The position numbers were made by a program, and so were the translations under genes. Source: Sinomonas notoginsengisoli (lineage in GTDB: Bacteria; Actinomycetota; Actinomycetes; Actinomycetales; Micrococcaceae). From it: a stretch of DNA of 64,000 nt. Positions 33,032 to 45,563 of this stretch are shown piece after piece. The stretch covers positions 62,001 through 126,000 of the forward strand of contig NZ_JAIZDP010000005.1 in assembly GCF_021554725.1 (NCBI RefSeq). The letters run 5' to 3'. Within the stretch, counting starts at the first letter, position 1; each line of letters starts with the position of its first letter. The notes under the pieces are model-generated. The model searched no databases and was not told the origin of the DNA. It saw only the letters and a program-made list of their open reading frames with translations.

Positions 33032-34620
33032 AGCGGGATGTTCCCGTGCTTCTTGGCGGGCATGGACGCGTGCTTGTCGCGCAGGGCACGCAGGCCGCGG
33101 AGCAGCTGCACGCGGGTCTCGGAGGGTGCGATGACAGCATCCACGTGCCCGAGCTCGGCGGCCTGGTACGGGTTGAGGAGCTCCTCCTCGTACTGTTGGA
33201 TGAGCTCGGCACGTTTGGCCTCGACGTCCCCGCCCTCGCCGCCGTCCGCGACAACGGCGGCCAGCTCGCGCCGGTACAGGATGTTGACGGCACCCTGCGC
33301 CCCCATGACGCCGATCTGCGCAGTGGGCCACGCGAGATTCAGGTCCGCGCCGAGCTTCTTGGATCCCATGACGATGTAGGCACCGCCGTACGCCTTGCGG
33401 CAGATCACTGTGAGCTTGGGGACGGTGGCCTCGGCGTACGCGTAGAGCAGCTTGGCACCACGGCGGATGATGCCCTGGAACTCCTGCTCTTTGCCGGGCA
33501 GGAAGCCGGGGACGTCCACGAGGGTGATGATCGGGATGTTGAACGCGTCGCAGTGACGGACAAAGCGGGCGGCCTTCTCGGAGGCCGCGATGTCGAGCGT
33601 CCCGGCGAACTGGATCGGCTGGTTCGCGACAATCCCCACGGTGTGGCCCTCCATGCGCCCGTAGCCGATGATCACGTTCGGCGCGTAGAGGGACTGCATC
33701 TCGAGGAAGTTGCCCTCGTCGACGATTCCCTCGATCACGGTGCGCATGTCGTAGCCCTGACTCGCAGAGTCGGGGACGAGGGCGTCGAGGGCCGCGTCCT
33801 CCGGGGTCTCCTCAAGCTCCTGGTCGGACTCGAGGACGGGTGCCTCGACGAGGTTGTTCGAGGGCAGGAAGTCGAGGAGCTCGCGGACAAACTCGATGGC
33901 GTCGGCTTCATCGGAGGCGAGGTAGGTGGCGGTGCCGGTCGTGGCGTTGTGCTGCCGTGCGCCGCCGAGAGTCTCCATGTCCACCTCCTCGCCTGTGACG
34001 GTCTTGATGACGTCTGGCCCGGTGATGAACATGTGGCTCGTCTTGTCGACCATGACGATGTAGTCGGTGAGTGCGGGGGAGTACGCCGCGCCGCCGGCCG
34101 AGGGACCCATGATGACGGAGATCTGGGGTACTACCCCGGAGGCGGCGACGTTGTTTCGGAAGATGTCCGCGAACATCGCCAGGGACGCGACGCCCTCCTG
34201 GATGCGGGCTCCGCCGCCGTCCAGGATGCCCACCACGGGGAAGCCGTTGCGCAGCGCGTACTCCTGGACCTTGACGATTTTCTCGCCGTTGACCTGGCTC
34301 AGCGAGCCGCCGTAGACGGTGAAGTCCTGGCTGTAGACGGCGACTGGGCGCCCGTCCACCGTGCCGTAGCCCGAGACGAGCCCGTCGCCGAGCGGCTTCT
34401 TCTTCTCCATGCCGAACGCCGCGGAGTGGTGCACGCGCAGGGAGTCGAACTCGACGAAGCTGCCGGCATCGAGCAGGAGATCGATGCGCTCCCGTGCCGT
34501 GCCTTTGCCGCGCGCGTGCTGCTTCTCGATCGCCTCCCGGCCCGACGGCGCGAGCGCGGCCGCCCGCCGGTCGCGGAAGTCTGCGATCTTGCCTGCGGTC
34601 GTGGTCAGGTCGTGGGTCAC
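33028..34620 (-). CDS. pccB: Acyl-CoA (propionyl/acetyl-CoA) carboxylase beta chain
   Basis: A 530-residue carboxyltransferase subunit that transfers CO2 from biotin to acetyl- or propionyl-CoA. Two crotonase-like halves are visible: the N-terminal acyl-CoA half with [35 protein letters not shown] and [21 protein letters not shown], and the biotin half with [18 protein letters not shown] and the [12 protein letters not shown] oxyanion loop. GTG at 34620 is preferred because TGGAG lies five bases before it; GTG at 34626 is an alternative. It is coupled to accE. A TGTAG-N5-CTACA repeat lies 107 bases upstream. Confidence 0.95.
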   Translation of the reverse strand: MTHDLTTTAGKIADFRDRRAAALAPSGREAIEKQHARGKGTARERIDLLLDAGSFVEFDSLRVHHSAAFGMEKKKPLGDGLVSGYGTVDGRPVAVYSQDFTVYGGSLSQVNGEKIVKVQEYALRNGFPVVGILDGGGARIQEGVASLAMFADIFRNNVAASGVVPQISVIMGPSAGGAAYSPALTDYIVMVDKTSHMFITGPDVIKTVTGEEVDMETLGGARQHNATTGTATYLASDEADAIEFVRELLDFLPSNNLVEAPVLESDQELEETPEDAALDALVPDSASQGYDMRTVIEGIVDEGNFLEMQSLYAPNVIIGYGRMEGHTVGIVANQPIQFAGTLDIAASEKAARFVRHCDAFNIPIITLVDVPGFLPGKEQEFQGIIRRGAKLLYAYAEATVPKLTVICRKAYGGAYIVMGSKKLGADLNLAWPTAQIGVMGAQGAVNILYRRELAAVVADGGEGGDVEAKRAELIQQYEEELLNPYQAAELGHVDAVIAPSETRVQLLRGLRALRDKHASMPAKKHGNIPL

Positions 34621-34726
34621 GCTCACTCCAGCTTGTCGGTCGGTGCGCACTCGCGGTGGCTTTCGTAGGTTCCGCACAATCGGCGAAGCCGTCACCTCAG
34701 TCTAGTGAGGCGGACTCGGCAGACGC

Positions 34727-34743
34727 GTGTAGGAACCCTACAA
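34727..34743. promoter_or_regulatory. Inverted repeat GTGTAG-N5-CTACAA upstream of pccB
   Basis: A 5-5-5 palindrome TGTAG-GAACC-CTACA lies 107 bases upstream of the pccB GTG. It shares its core and spacer length with the repeat upstream of accA (22907-22923). The spacer sequences differ, which argues for a conserved protein site rather than a copied segment. Confidence 0.6.
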
Positions 34744-34848
34744 TGTCCGTCGCTGTGGAAGGGACTGGGCGCACGACGGCGCCGGCGGGCTCGGCGGAGT
34801 CGGAACCTCCAGCGGGGCGGGCCGAAGTCAGTACTCCCCGCCGATCAA

Positions 34849-34864
34849 GTTACTGACTAGTAAC
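34849..34864. promoter_or_regulatory. Palindrome GTTACT-GACT-AGTAAC before the SDR gene
   Basis: A perfect 6-4-6 inverted repeat ends 22 bases before the SDR ATG. Its right arm supplies TAACAT (34861-34866), a possible -10 box. The TTACT-N4-AGTAA form is like operators of TetR-family repressors of lipid and acyl-CoA genes. No adjacent regulator gene is present. Confidence 0.5.
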
Positions 34865-34885
34865 ATCGTGTCGTACACTGTCCGC

Positions 34886-35782
34886 ATGACGCGGATCACA
34901 TCGCACGCGGGAGGGACCGCGAACGCCATCATCACCCCGGGCGCCGTCCCCACGCTCGCCAGCCGGACCATCCTCATGAGCGGCGGCAGCCGTGGCATCG
35001 GCCTCGCGATCGCGAAGCGCGCGGCCGCGGACGGCGCCAACGTCGCCCTCCTGGCCAAGACTGCACTGCCGCACGCGAAGCTCTCCGGTACGGTCTACAC
35101 GGCGGCCGAGGAGATCGAGGCGGCTGGCGGCCAGGCGCTCCCGATCGTCGGCGACGTCCGCAAGGACGAGGATGTGGCGCGCGCCGTTGCGGCGACCATT
35201 GAGCGGTTCGGCGGGATCGACGTCGTGGTCAACAACGCCTCCGCGATCGACCTCTCCACCACGGAGGCCGTGGACATGAAGCGCTACGACCTGATGCAGG
35301 ACATCAACGTCCGAGGCACGTTCCTCCTCTCCAAGCTCTCCCTCCCGGCCCTGCGCGCCTCCTCCCGGGCCGGCACCGACGCCCACATCCTCACGCTCTC
35401 CCCGCCCCTGAACCTCGACCCGACGTGGGCTGGCCGCCACCTTGCCTACACCATGGCGAAGTACGGCATGAGCCTCACGACGCTCGGCCTCGCCGAGGAG
35501 CTGCGAGCGGACGGGATCGGCGTCAACTCCCTCTGGCCCGCGACCCTCATCGACACCGCGGCGATCCGCGCGATGCCCGACGGCGACACGCTCGCCTCCG
35601 CGGGCCGCTCGCCGCAGATCGTGGCCGACGCCGCGCACGTGCTCCTCACGAGCGACCCTCGCACCACCACGGGCAACTTCTTCATCGACGAGGAGGTCCT
35701 GGCCGCGCACGGCGTGACGGACTTCGCCGAGTACAGCCCCGGCACGCCCGAGGACCGCCTCATTCCGGACATCTTCCTCTGA
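34886..35782 (+). CDS. SDR family oxidoreductase (HSDL2-like)
   Basis: A 298-residue short-chain dehydrogenase. The Rossmann glycine motif is SGGSRGIGLAIAKRAA, the NAG-type motif VVNNASAI, and the catalytic pair YTMAK, with the serine region LTLSPPLNLDP. The segment LLAKTALPHAKLSGTVYTAAEEIEAAGG is characteristic of the HSDL2-like subgroup, which is linked to fatty-acid or sterol metabolism; the substrate is not known. ATG at 34886 is chosen over an in-frame GTG at 34868 because the palindrome/-10 lies just upstream. It stands between the divergent pccB and birA, then ends in a small hairpin. Confidence 0.9.
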   Translation: MTRITSHAGGTANAIITPGAVPTLASRTILMSGGSRGIGLAIAKRAAADGANVALLAKTALPHAKLSGTVYTAAEEIEAAGGQALPIVGDVRKDEDVARAVAATIERFGGIDVVVNNASAIDLSTTEAVDMKRYDLMQDINVRGTFLLSKLSLPALRASSRAGTDAHILTLSPPLNLDPTWAGRHLAYTMAKYGMSLTTLGLAEELRADGIGVNSLWPATLIDTAAIRAMPDGDTLASAGRSPQIVADAAHVLLTSDPRTTTGNFFIDEEVLAAHGVTDFAEYSPGTPEDRLIPDIFL

Positions 35783-35784
35783 CG

Positions 35785-35813
35785 AGGTGCCCTGCGCCGA
35801 TTCGCGGACACCT
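35785..35813. terminator. Short hairpin after the SDR gene
   Basis: AGGTG (35785) pairs with CACCT (35809-35813), and inner GC-rich bases GCGCC/GGCGC-like strengthen it. It begins just after the SDR stop codon. Its GAGGTGCCCTGCG core recalls the repeat units at 20.9 and 29.2 kb. Confidence 0.4.
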
Positions 35814-35862
35814 TCCCCGAAAACCCCCCGGCGCCGGAACCCGGCGTCGGTACGATTCATTC

Positions 35863-36765
35863 ATGGACGATCACGCGCAGCCCCAGGTCCAGGACCACGC
35901 CCGCGGACCTCTTGACAGGTCCCTCCTGGGCCCGGGCCTCGCGCAGGAGGCTGGCATGTCACGCCTCGAGGTGGTGGACGATATCGACTCGACCAACACC
36001 GAGCTCGTACGCCGGGCCGGGGCGGACCCGGACGGCTGGGGCGACTTCTCCGTGCTCGTCGCCGGCCACCAGACCGCTGGCCGTGGCCGGCTCCAGCGGC
36101 ACTGGGAATCGCCCGTCGGCGCATCAGTGGCCGTCTCATTCGTTCTGCGCCCTCACCGCCGCGATGCACGGCCCCTGCGGACCCAGAGCTACTCGTGGAT
36201 CTCCCCGCTCGCTGCCCTCGCGCTCCGGGAGGCGCTTGCCGTCTCCGCCGGGATCGAGGCGAGTGTCAAGTGGCCCAACGACGTGGTCGTCGACGGCCGC
36301 AAGATCTCTGGAATCCTCGCCCAGCTGGCGCCGGGTGCGCACGGGGCTCCGCCCGCCGTCGTGCTCGGGACCGGCATCAATGTGGGCCAGGTCGAGGAGG
36401 AGCTTCCGGTTCCCACCGCCACGAGCGTTGTCCTCGCGACCGGCCGCCAGATCAGGCGCGAGGACGTCCTCGTCGCGTACCTCCTCGCGTTCGGCCGCCG
36501 GTACCGCGAATTCTGCGCTGCCGACGGCAACCCCGAACTGCCGCTCTCAGACGGCCGCGGCCTGTGGGGGCAGGTTGAGGACGCGACGGTCACCTTGGGC
36601 AAGCGCGTGCGGGTGGAGCTCCCCGGCGGACGGACGCTCGTGGGGCGGGCCACCGGGCTGGATGCCCATGGTGCCCTGCGCGTGGTCGAGGAGGACGGCT
36701 CCCGCCACTCGGTCGCGGCGGGTGACGTGGTGCACCTGCGTCCGGCCGATGGCGGCTATGCGTAG
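35863..36765 (+). CDS. birA: Biotin--[acetyl-CoA-carboxylase] ligase
   Basis: A 300-residue biotin protein ligase that makes biotinyl-AMP and attaches biotin to the AccA carrier lysine. The catalytic domain begins near residue 35 (VVDDIDSTNTELVRR) and has the glycine-rich loop GHQTAGRGRLQRHWESP, KWPNDVVVDGRKISGIL and VVLGTGINVG; a C-terminal SH3-like domain follows (LGKRVRVELPGGRTLVGRATGLD). The N-terminal 30 residues lack a winged helix, so this is a class I enzyme and not a DNA-binding repressor. The next gene overlaps its end by eight bases. Confidence 0.95.
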   Translation: MDDHAQPQVQDHARGPLDRSLLGPGLAQEAGMSRLEVVDDIDSTNTELVRRAGADPDGWGDFSVLVAGHQTAGRGRLQRHWESPVGASVAVSFVLRPHRRDARPLRTQSYSWISPLAALALREALAVSAGIEASVKWPNDVVVDGRKISGILAQLAPGAHGAPPAVVLGTGINVGQVEEELPVPTATSVVLATGRQIRREDVLVAYLLAFGRRYREFCAADGNPELPLSDGRGLWGQVEDATVTLGKRVRVELPGGRTLVGRATGLDAHGALRVVEEDGSRHSVAAGDVVHLRPADGGYA

Positions 36766-37348
36766 GATCCTCACACCCGGGGAGCAGCTCATCGTCACGA
36801 CGCGGCGCCATGGCAGGATGCTGGTGCCTCCCGCCGCGGTGCTCGTCCTGGCCAGTGGTCTGGGCGCGTTCGCGGCCGGGTGGCTGTCCCGAGGGCATCT
36901 CGAACAGGCTGTCACCTGGCTGCCGAGCGGTGTGCGGCCGTGGCTCGCGCTCGTGCCGGTGGCCCTGGCCGTCTGGGTGATCCTGGGGTACTGCCTGCGG
37001 GAGCTCGTCGCGTGGCGCTCTGTGAGCTATGTGCTCACGAGCCGCCGGGTGCTGCGGCGCGAGCGGGGCCTCACGCGGCGGGACCGCGAGATGCCGCTTT
37101 CCTTGGTGCGAGACGTCAACGTACGTCAGGGATTCATGCAGGGGATGCTCAGGTCCGGAACGATAATCTTGTCCTCGGGCCAGTCGGCGCAGTTGACGCT
37201 CGCCGACGTGCCGGAGGCGCGCCGCTTCAGCGAGTTCGTCCTCGACGCCATCGAGGAGCTGCCCAGCGATGACTGGGAGGCGGATCGGGGCGATGAGATC
37301 ACAGACTTCAGCGATGCGTCGCTTCCGTGGGAACTGAGGGAGGACTGA
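36758..37348 (+). CDS. PH-domain membrane protein
   Basis: A 196-residue protein with two membrane segments at about residues 23-46 and 63-85 followed by a bacterial PH (YdbT/DUF304-type) domain (SVSYVLTSRRVLRRERGLTRRDREMPLSLVRDV, QGMLRSGTIILSSG, ADVPEARRFSEFV). The tail is acidic. The same gene follows birA in mycobacteria (Rv3278c), which supports the call. Function is unknown. The start overlaps birA by eight bases and its stop overlaps the cyclase start, so the three genes form one translationally coupled group. Confidence 0.87.
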   Translation: MRRILTPGEQLIVTTRRHGRMLVPPAAVLVLASGLGAFAAGWLSRGHLEQAVTWLPSGVRPWLALVPVALAVWVILGYCLRELVAWRSVSYVLTSRRVLRRERGLTRRDREMPLSLVRDVNVRQGFMQGMLRSGTIILSSGQSAQLTLADVPEARRFSEFVLDAIEELPSDDWEADRGDEITDFSDASLPWELRED

Positions 37349-38592
37349 TGGACGAGCCGACGGGAGAGCCGCGGGCCGGCGCCGCGGAGGACGCTGATGC
37401 CACGGCCGACGCAGCTGCCACCGCCCCGGTCCTCGGCCCCTACCTCGACGAGGACGCCGACGCGGACGCCGACGCGGACGACGACGAGTACGACGACGAT
37501 GCTCACGGTTTTCCCGTCGAGGCCTCCCAGCCCACCGTTCCCGCACGGGGGCTGGGCCCTTCGCGGCGTGTGAAGGAGCTCGAGGCCCTGCTGCTCGGCG
37601 GAGAGCGGACACTCAAGCGGCGGGAGGTGGCCGCGGGGGTGGGCCTCTCCTTGTATTCCGCCCGCAAACTGTGGCGGGCCCTCGGCATGCCCAACTACAC
37701 CGACGACGACTTGGCGTTCACCCAGGCGGACCTCAGACACCTCAAGGTCGTCCCCGCGCTTGTGCGCGAAGGCGTCATTACGGAGGATGCCGCGCTCTCG
37801 GTGACGCGTGCTATCGGCCAAATGACGGACCGCATGGTCGTGTGGCAGGTCGAGGCGCTCGTCGAGGACATGGTCTCGACCCAGGGAATGACCGATGCCG
37901 AGGCGCGGCTCGCCCTCCTCGACAGGATCCCCGAGCTCATCGAGCCGCTCGAGGAGATGCTCGTCTACTCCTGGCGCCGCCAGCTCACGGCCGGTGTTCA
38001 GCGGCTCGTGCTGCGAGTTCAGGCCGGTCTCGAATCGAGCGCGGAGGGCCGCGACGGGTCGGAGGACGACGCTCCACTTCCGCTCGCACGCGCCGTCGGC
38101 TTCGCGGACCTCGTCTCCTACACCTCCCTGTCCCGGCGCATGAACGAGAAGACTCTCGCTCAGCTCGTGCAGCGCTTCGAGAACCGGAGCTCCGAGATCA
38201 TCACGATGGGCGGTGGCCGCCTCGTGAAGACGATCGGCGACGAGGTGCTGTACATCGCTGAGACGCCCGCAGCGGGGGCGCAGATCTCACTGGCCCTGTC
38301 CAAGGAATTCGAGGACGACGAGATCCTTCCCGAGTGCCGCGTCGCCATGGTGTGGGGGCGCGTGCTGAGCCGGCTCGGGGACATCTACGGTCCCACCGTG
38401 AACCTGGCGGCCCGCCTCACCTCGATCGCGGACCCCGGACAGGTCCTCGTGGACGACATCACGGCCAAGGCGCTCAGTGGCGACGACCGGTTTGTGCTTG
38501 AGCCCCAGGAGCCGGAGATGGTCCGTGGTTTTGGGGAGATTCATCCGGTCGCACTCCGGCACGGGGCTGGGCCGGGCATCGTGCTGGATTGA
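37348..38592 (+). CDS. Class III adenylate cyclase, Rv1264-like
   Basis: A 414-residue cytoplasmic cyclase making cAMP from ATP. An acidic Asp/Ala-rich stretch (about residues 35-50) precedes a helical regulatory domain at about 70-230 (RTLKRREVAAGVGLSLYSARKLW, ALSVTRAIGQMTDRM), like the pH-sensing autoinhibitory domain of M. tuberculosis Rv1264. The catalytic domain at about 245-400 has both metal aspartates (VGFADLVSYTSLS, KTIGDEVLYIAE) and the transition-state residues in YGPTVNLAARLTSIA. The start ATG overlaps the previous stop (TGATG). All catalytic residues appear intact. Confidence 0.92.
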   Translation: MDEPTGEPRAGAAEDADATADAAATAPVLGPYLDEDADADADADDDEYDDDAHGFPVEASQPTVPARGLGPSRRVKELEALLLGGERTLKRREVAAGVGLSLYSARKLWRALGMPNYTDDDLAFTQADLRHLKVVPALVREGVITEDAALSVTRAIGQMTDRMVVWQVEALVEDMVSTQGMTDAEARLALLDRIPELIEPLEEMLVYSWRRQLTAGVQRLVLRVQAGLESSAEGRDGSEDDAPLPLARAVGFADLVSYTSLSRRMNEKTLAQLVQRFENRSSEIITMGGGRLVKTIGDEVLYIAETPAAGAQISLALSKEFEDDEILPECRVAMVWGRVLSRLGDIYGPTVNLAARLTSIADPGQVLVDDITAKALSGDDRFVLEPQEPEMVRGFGEIHPVALRHGAGPGIVLD

Positions 38593-38769
38593 GCTCGCTG
38601 CGCGCCGGACTGAGCCTGCCGGGCGCAGGTCCGCGCGTGTGACAGTATGGTCGGGCAGGGGCGCCCTTGGGCCCGAAAGCGGTGGGCCGCAGACAGTTCA
38701 GGGCCTCTGGCCCGCGCTGACGGACTCCACGTTCCACCGCCGCCCCCCAGCGAACGGAAGGGGACACGC

Positions 38770-39534
38770 GTGACCGACAGCCACGCGCAGGAACATGTTC
38801 CGCACTTGCGGCTGGCTGTGGGCTTCGGCACCGACCGTGGCCTCCGCCGCGAGCTCAATGAGGACTCGTTCCTCGCGCAGGATCCTGTGTTCATGGTCGC
38901 CGACGGCATGGGCGGGCACGAGGCCGGGGAAGTGGCGAGCGGGCTCTGCGTCGAGACGCTGCGCGATGCCGCGAGCTTGGCCCCTGGGACGCACCAGGCC
39001 ACGGCGCAGGACATCCAGCAGGTGATCGAGCAGGCCGACCGTCGCATCAGGGAGGCGACCGGTGCCCGCGCCGGCACCACGCTCTCCGGGGCAGTGCTCT
39101 TGGAGATCTCCTCGATGCCCTACTGGCTGGTCGCGAACGTGGGTGACTCGCGCACGTACCGTCTCGCTAGCGAGGGCCGCCTCACCCAGATCAGCATCGA
39201 CCACTCCGAGGTGCGCGAACTGATCGATGCCGGGGAGATCACCCCCGAGGAGGCGCTGTTCCATCCGCGCCGACACGTCGTGACGCGTGCACTGGGAACG
39301 GGGGAGGACGCCGAGGCGGACTTGTGGCTCCTGCCCGTCGAGGACGGCGACCGCATCCTGGTCTGTTCTGACGGACTGACGGGCGAGCTGCGGGACGAGG
39401 AGATCCGTGGCCTTCTCTCCACCCGGGCGGATCCGCAGGACGCTGTCGAGGCCCTCATCGATGCTGCTCTCAGGGCCGGCGGCCGGGACAACGTCACCGT
39501 GATCGTGGTCGACGCGCAGGACGTCGCTGGTTAG
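38770..39534 (+). CDS. PP2C-family Ser/Thr protein phosphatase
   Basis: A 254-residue PPM phosphatase that removes phosphate from Ser/Thr with two Mn/Mg ions. Metal-binding aspartates are in RRELNEDSFLA and VADGMGGHEAGEV; later motifs are GTTLSGAVLL, VANVGDSRTYRL, VTRALGTG, LVCSDGLTGEL and GGRDNVTVIVVD. No membrane or sensor domain is attached. The GTG at 38770 has GGAAGGGG about 8 bases upstream. No kinase gene lies next to it, and 178 bases separate it from the cyclase, so it probably has its own promoter. Confidence 0.94.
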   Translation: MTDSHAQEHVPHLRLAVGFGTDRGLRRELNEDSFLAQDPVFMVADGMGGHEAGEVASGLCVETLRDAASLAPGTHQATAQDIQQVIEQADRRIREATGARAGTTLSGAVLLEISSMPYWLVANVGDSRTYRLASEGRLTQISIDHSEVRELIDAGEITPEEALFHPRRHVVTRALGTGEDAEADLWLLPVEDGDRILVCSDGLTGELRDEEIRGLLSTRADPQDAVEALIDAALRAGGRDNVTVIVVDAQDVAG

Positions 39535-43048
<3,514 letters not shown>

Positions 43049-43052
<4 letters not shown>

Positions 43053-43588
43053 CCACTGTGACTGAACCGAGCGAAGCGCAGCGGAGACACGGGACGTCAC
43101 TCACCATCCGCGAAGCGAGCCCCGAGGACTATCCAGAGATCGTCCGCATCACCGAGGCCGCCTATCTCGGCGCCGGGTATTTCGAGGGACCCGAGCACCC
43201 CTACATGCGCCAGATCGCAGACGTCTCCTACCGGGCAGCGCGGGGCACGGTCCTCGTCGCGGAGCGTGACGGCCGGATCGTGGCCTCGGTGACGGTCATG
43301 GCCCACGGCGACGGCTTCGACCAGGTGGCCCGCCCAGGCGAGTACGAGTTCAGACTCCTCGTGGTGGACCCGAAGGCGCAGCGGATGGGGGCCGCGACCG
43401 CACTGGTGGCCGAGGTCGAGGCGAGGGCCCGACGCGCGGCAGCGACCGCCGTCGTGCTGACCACGGGTGAGGGCTGGGAGGCCCCGAACGCGCTCTACCC
43501 CACGCTCGGGTACGAGCGCGCGCCCGAACTCGACTGGCCTGTCCCCGGCACGGACATCATGCTGCCCGTGTACATCAAACGGCTTTGA
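43049..43588 (+). CDS. GNAT family N-acetyltransferase
   Basis: A 179-residue single-domain GNAT. The N-terminal strand/helix is LTIREASPEDYPEIVRITEAAY, and the acetyl-CoA-binding region is FRLLVVDPKAQRMGAATALVAEVEARAR, where the usual Q/RxxGxG/A loop reads AQRMGAA. The acceptor substrate is unknown. GTG at 43049 overlaps the upstream stop (GTGA), and 95 bases separate it from gatC. Confidence 0.9.
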
Positions 43589-43683
43589 CGGGGCCGGAGC
43601 CGGACCGGGACCTCCGCGCAGACTGCCTTCCCGTCCCGCGACTAGACTGGTCCGCGAACACTGAAACCTTCATAGGGAGATCC

Positions 43684-43980
43684 ATGGCTGAGATCACTCG
43701 CGACGACGTTGCGCATCTCGCGCAGCTCGCGCGGATCGAGATGAGCGACGCGGAGCTGGACAAGATGGCGGGCGAGCTCGCCCACATCGTGGACGCCGTC
43801 AAGAGCGTGAGCGAGGCCGCCGGGCCTGACGTTCCGGCCACGAGCCACCCGATTCCGCTGCAGAACGTCTTCCGCGAGGATGTGGTCGGCCACGTCCTGA
43901 CCCCGGCCGAGGCGCTCGCGGGCGCACCCGATTCCGACGGGGGCCGCTTCAAGGTCCCGGCCATCCTGGACGAGGAGTAA
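43684..43980 (+). CDS. gatC: Asp/Glu-tRNA amidotransferase subunit C
   Basis: A 98-residue GatC, the small subunit that stabilises GatA and the GatCAB complex. Family features are EITRDDVAHLAQLARIEMSDAEL at the N-terminus and PLQNVFREDVVG in the middle. ATG at 43684 has AGGGAG six bases upstream, and a TAGACT -10-like box lies about 35 bases before it. gatA follows after three bases and gatB after two more, so the three form one operon that amidates mischarged Glu-tRNA(Gln) (and possibly Asp-tRNA(Asn)). Confidence 0.96.
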   Translation: MAEITRDDVAHLAQLARIEMSDAELDKMAGELAHIVDAVKSVSEAAGPDVPATSHPIPLQNVFREDVVGHVLTPAEALAGAPDSDGGRFKVPAILDEE

Positions 43981-43983
43981 GCC

Positions 43984-45561
43984 ATGTCCCTCAATGAGAA
44001 GATCCTCAGCGAACTGATCACGTCCAGCGCATCCGCCCTCGCCGAGAAGCTCGCCGCCAAGGAGGTTTCCTCGGAGGAGGTCACCCGGGCCCACCTCGAC
44101 CGCATCGGCGAGGTCGACGGCGGCGAGAGGGGAGTCCACGCCTTCCTGCACGTCAACACGGAGGAGGCCCTCGGCGTCGCACGTGCGGTGGACTCCGTCC
44201 GCGCGGCGGGCGGGGACGACGCCTCGGCCCTCCACCCGCTCGCGGGCGTCCCCATTGCGATCAAGGACCTCATCGTCACTGTCGGGCAGCCCACCACGGC
44301 GGGCTCCCGCATCCTGGAGGGCTGGATGAGCCCGTACGACGCAACAGTCATCAGGAAGATCCGCGCCGCGAAGCTCCCGATCCTCGGCAAGACCAACCTC
44401 GACGAATTCGCCATGGGCTCCTCGACCGAGCATTCGGCGTTCGGCCCGACCCGCAACCCCTGGGACCTCGACCGCATCCCGGGCGGCTCGGGCGGCGGGT
44501 CAGCGGCGGCTGTCGCGGCGTTCGAGGCCCCGCTGGCGCTCGGCACCGACACAGGCGGATCCATCCGCCAGCCCGGCGCCGTCACCGGAACCGTCGGTGT
44601 CAAGCCGACGTACGGTGCCGTCTCGCGCTACGGTGCCATCGCGATGGCCTCGAGCCTCGACCAGATCGGCCCGGTATCCCGCACGGTCCTCGACTCGGCG
44701 CTCCTCCAGGAGCTCGTCGGGGGCCATGACCCCTACGACTCGACGTCGCTCACCGACTCCTTCGACACGCTCGTCGCCGCGGCCCGCAGTGGCGCCGTCG
44801 AAGGCTCGCTCGAGGGAGTGCGCATCGGCGTGGTCAAGGAGCTCGGCGGTGAGGGCTACCAGGCCGGCGTCGAGGCCCGCTTCCGCGAGGCGCTCGCACT
44901 GCTCGAAGGCGCGGGCGCGCAGGTCGTCGAGGTCTCCTGCCCGAACTTCAAGTACGCGCTCGGTGCCTACTACCTCATCATGCCGTCCGAGGTCTCCTCG
45001 AACCTCGCCAAGTTCGACGGGGTCCGCTACGGTCTCCGCGTGATGCCGCAGGACGGCCCAGTGACCATCGAGCGGGTCATGGCCGCCACGCGTGCCGCTG
45101 GATTCGGCGACGAGGCCAAGCGCCGCATCATCCTCGGCACATACGCGCTCTCGGCTGGATACTACGACGCCTACTACGGCTCGGCGCAGAAGGTCCGCAC
45201 CCTCATCCAGCGGGACTTCGACAACGCGTTCGCTCAGGCCGACGTTCTCATCTCCCCGACCGCGCCCACCACGGCGTTCCCCCTCGGAGAGAAGCTCGAC
45301 GACCCACTGGCGATGTACCTGAACGATGTCGCCACCATCCCGGCCAACCTGGCCGGCGTCCCGGGCCTGTCCCTCCCGAGCGGCCTCACCGAGGAGGATG
45401 GCCTGCCCGCCGGCATCCAGCTCCTCGCCCCAGCCCGCGAGGACGCGCGCCTGTACCGTGTGGGTGCGGCTCTCGAGGGCCTGCTCGAGGAGCGGTGGGG
45501 CGGTCCGCTGCTCGCCAAGGCGCCGGTGCTCGGGGCCGAGAAGACGACTGGAGTGAAGTAG
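43984..45561 (+). CDS. gatA: Asp/Glu-tRNA amidotransferase subunit A
   Basis: A 525-residue amidase-signature enzyme that releases ammonia from glutamine for GatB. The Ser-cisSer-Lys triad is visible: lysine in VPIAIKDLI, cis-serine in [14 protein letters not shown], and nucleophile serine in [12 protein letters not shown]. The C-terminal part has [17 protein letters not shown] and [13 protein letters not shown]. The start lies three bases after gatC with AGGAG in the gatC end. Length is normal for the family (about 490-525). Confidence 0.97.
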   Translation: MSLNEKILSELITSSASALAEKLAAKEVSSEEVTRAHLDRIGEVDGGERGVHAFLHVNTEEALGVARAVDSVRAAGGDDASALHPLAGVPIAIKDLIVTVGQPTTAGSRILEGWMSPYDATVIRKIRAAKLPILGKTNLDEFAMGSSTEHSAFGPTRNPWDLDRIPGGSGGGSAAAVAAFEAPLALGTDTGGSIRQPGAVTGTVGVKPTYGAVSRYGAIAMASSLDQIGPVSRTVLDSALLQELVGGHDPYDSTSLTDSFDTLVAAARSGAVEGSLEGVRIGVVKELGGEGYQAGVEARFREALALLEGAGAQVVEVSCPNFKYALGAYYLIMPSEVSSNLAKFDGVRYGLRVMPQDGPVTIERVMAATRAAGFGDEAKRRIILGTYALSAGYYDAYYGSAQKVRTLIQRDFDNAFAQADVLISPTAPTTAFPLGEKLDDPLAMYLNDVATIPANLAGVPGLSLPSGLTEEDGLPAGIQLLAPAREDARLYRVGAALEGLLEERWGGPLLAKAPVLGAEKTTGVK

Positions 45562-45563
45562 AG

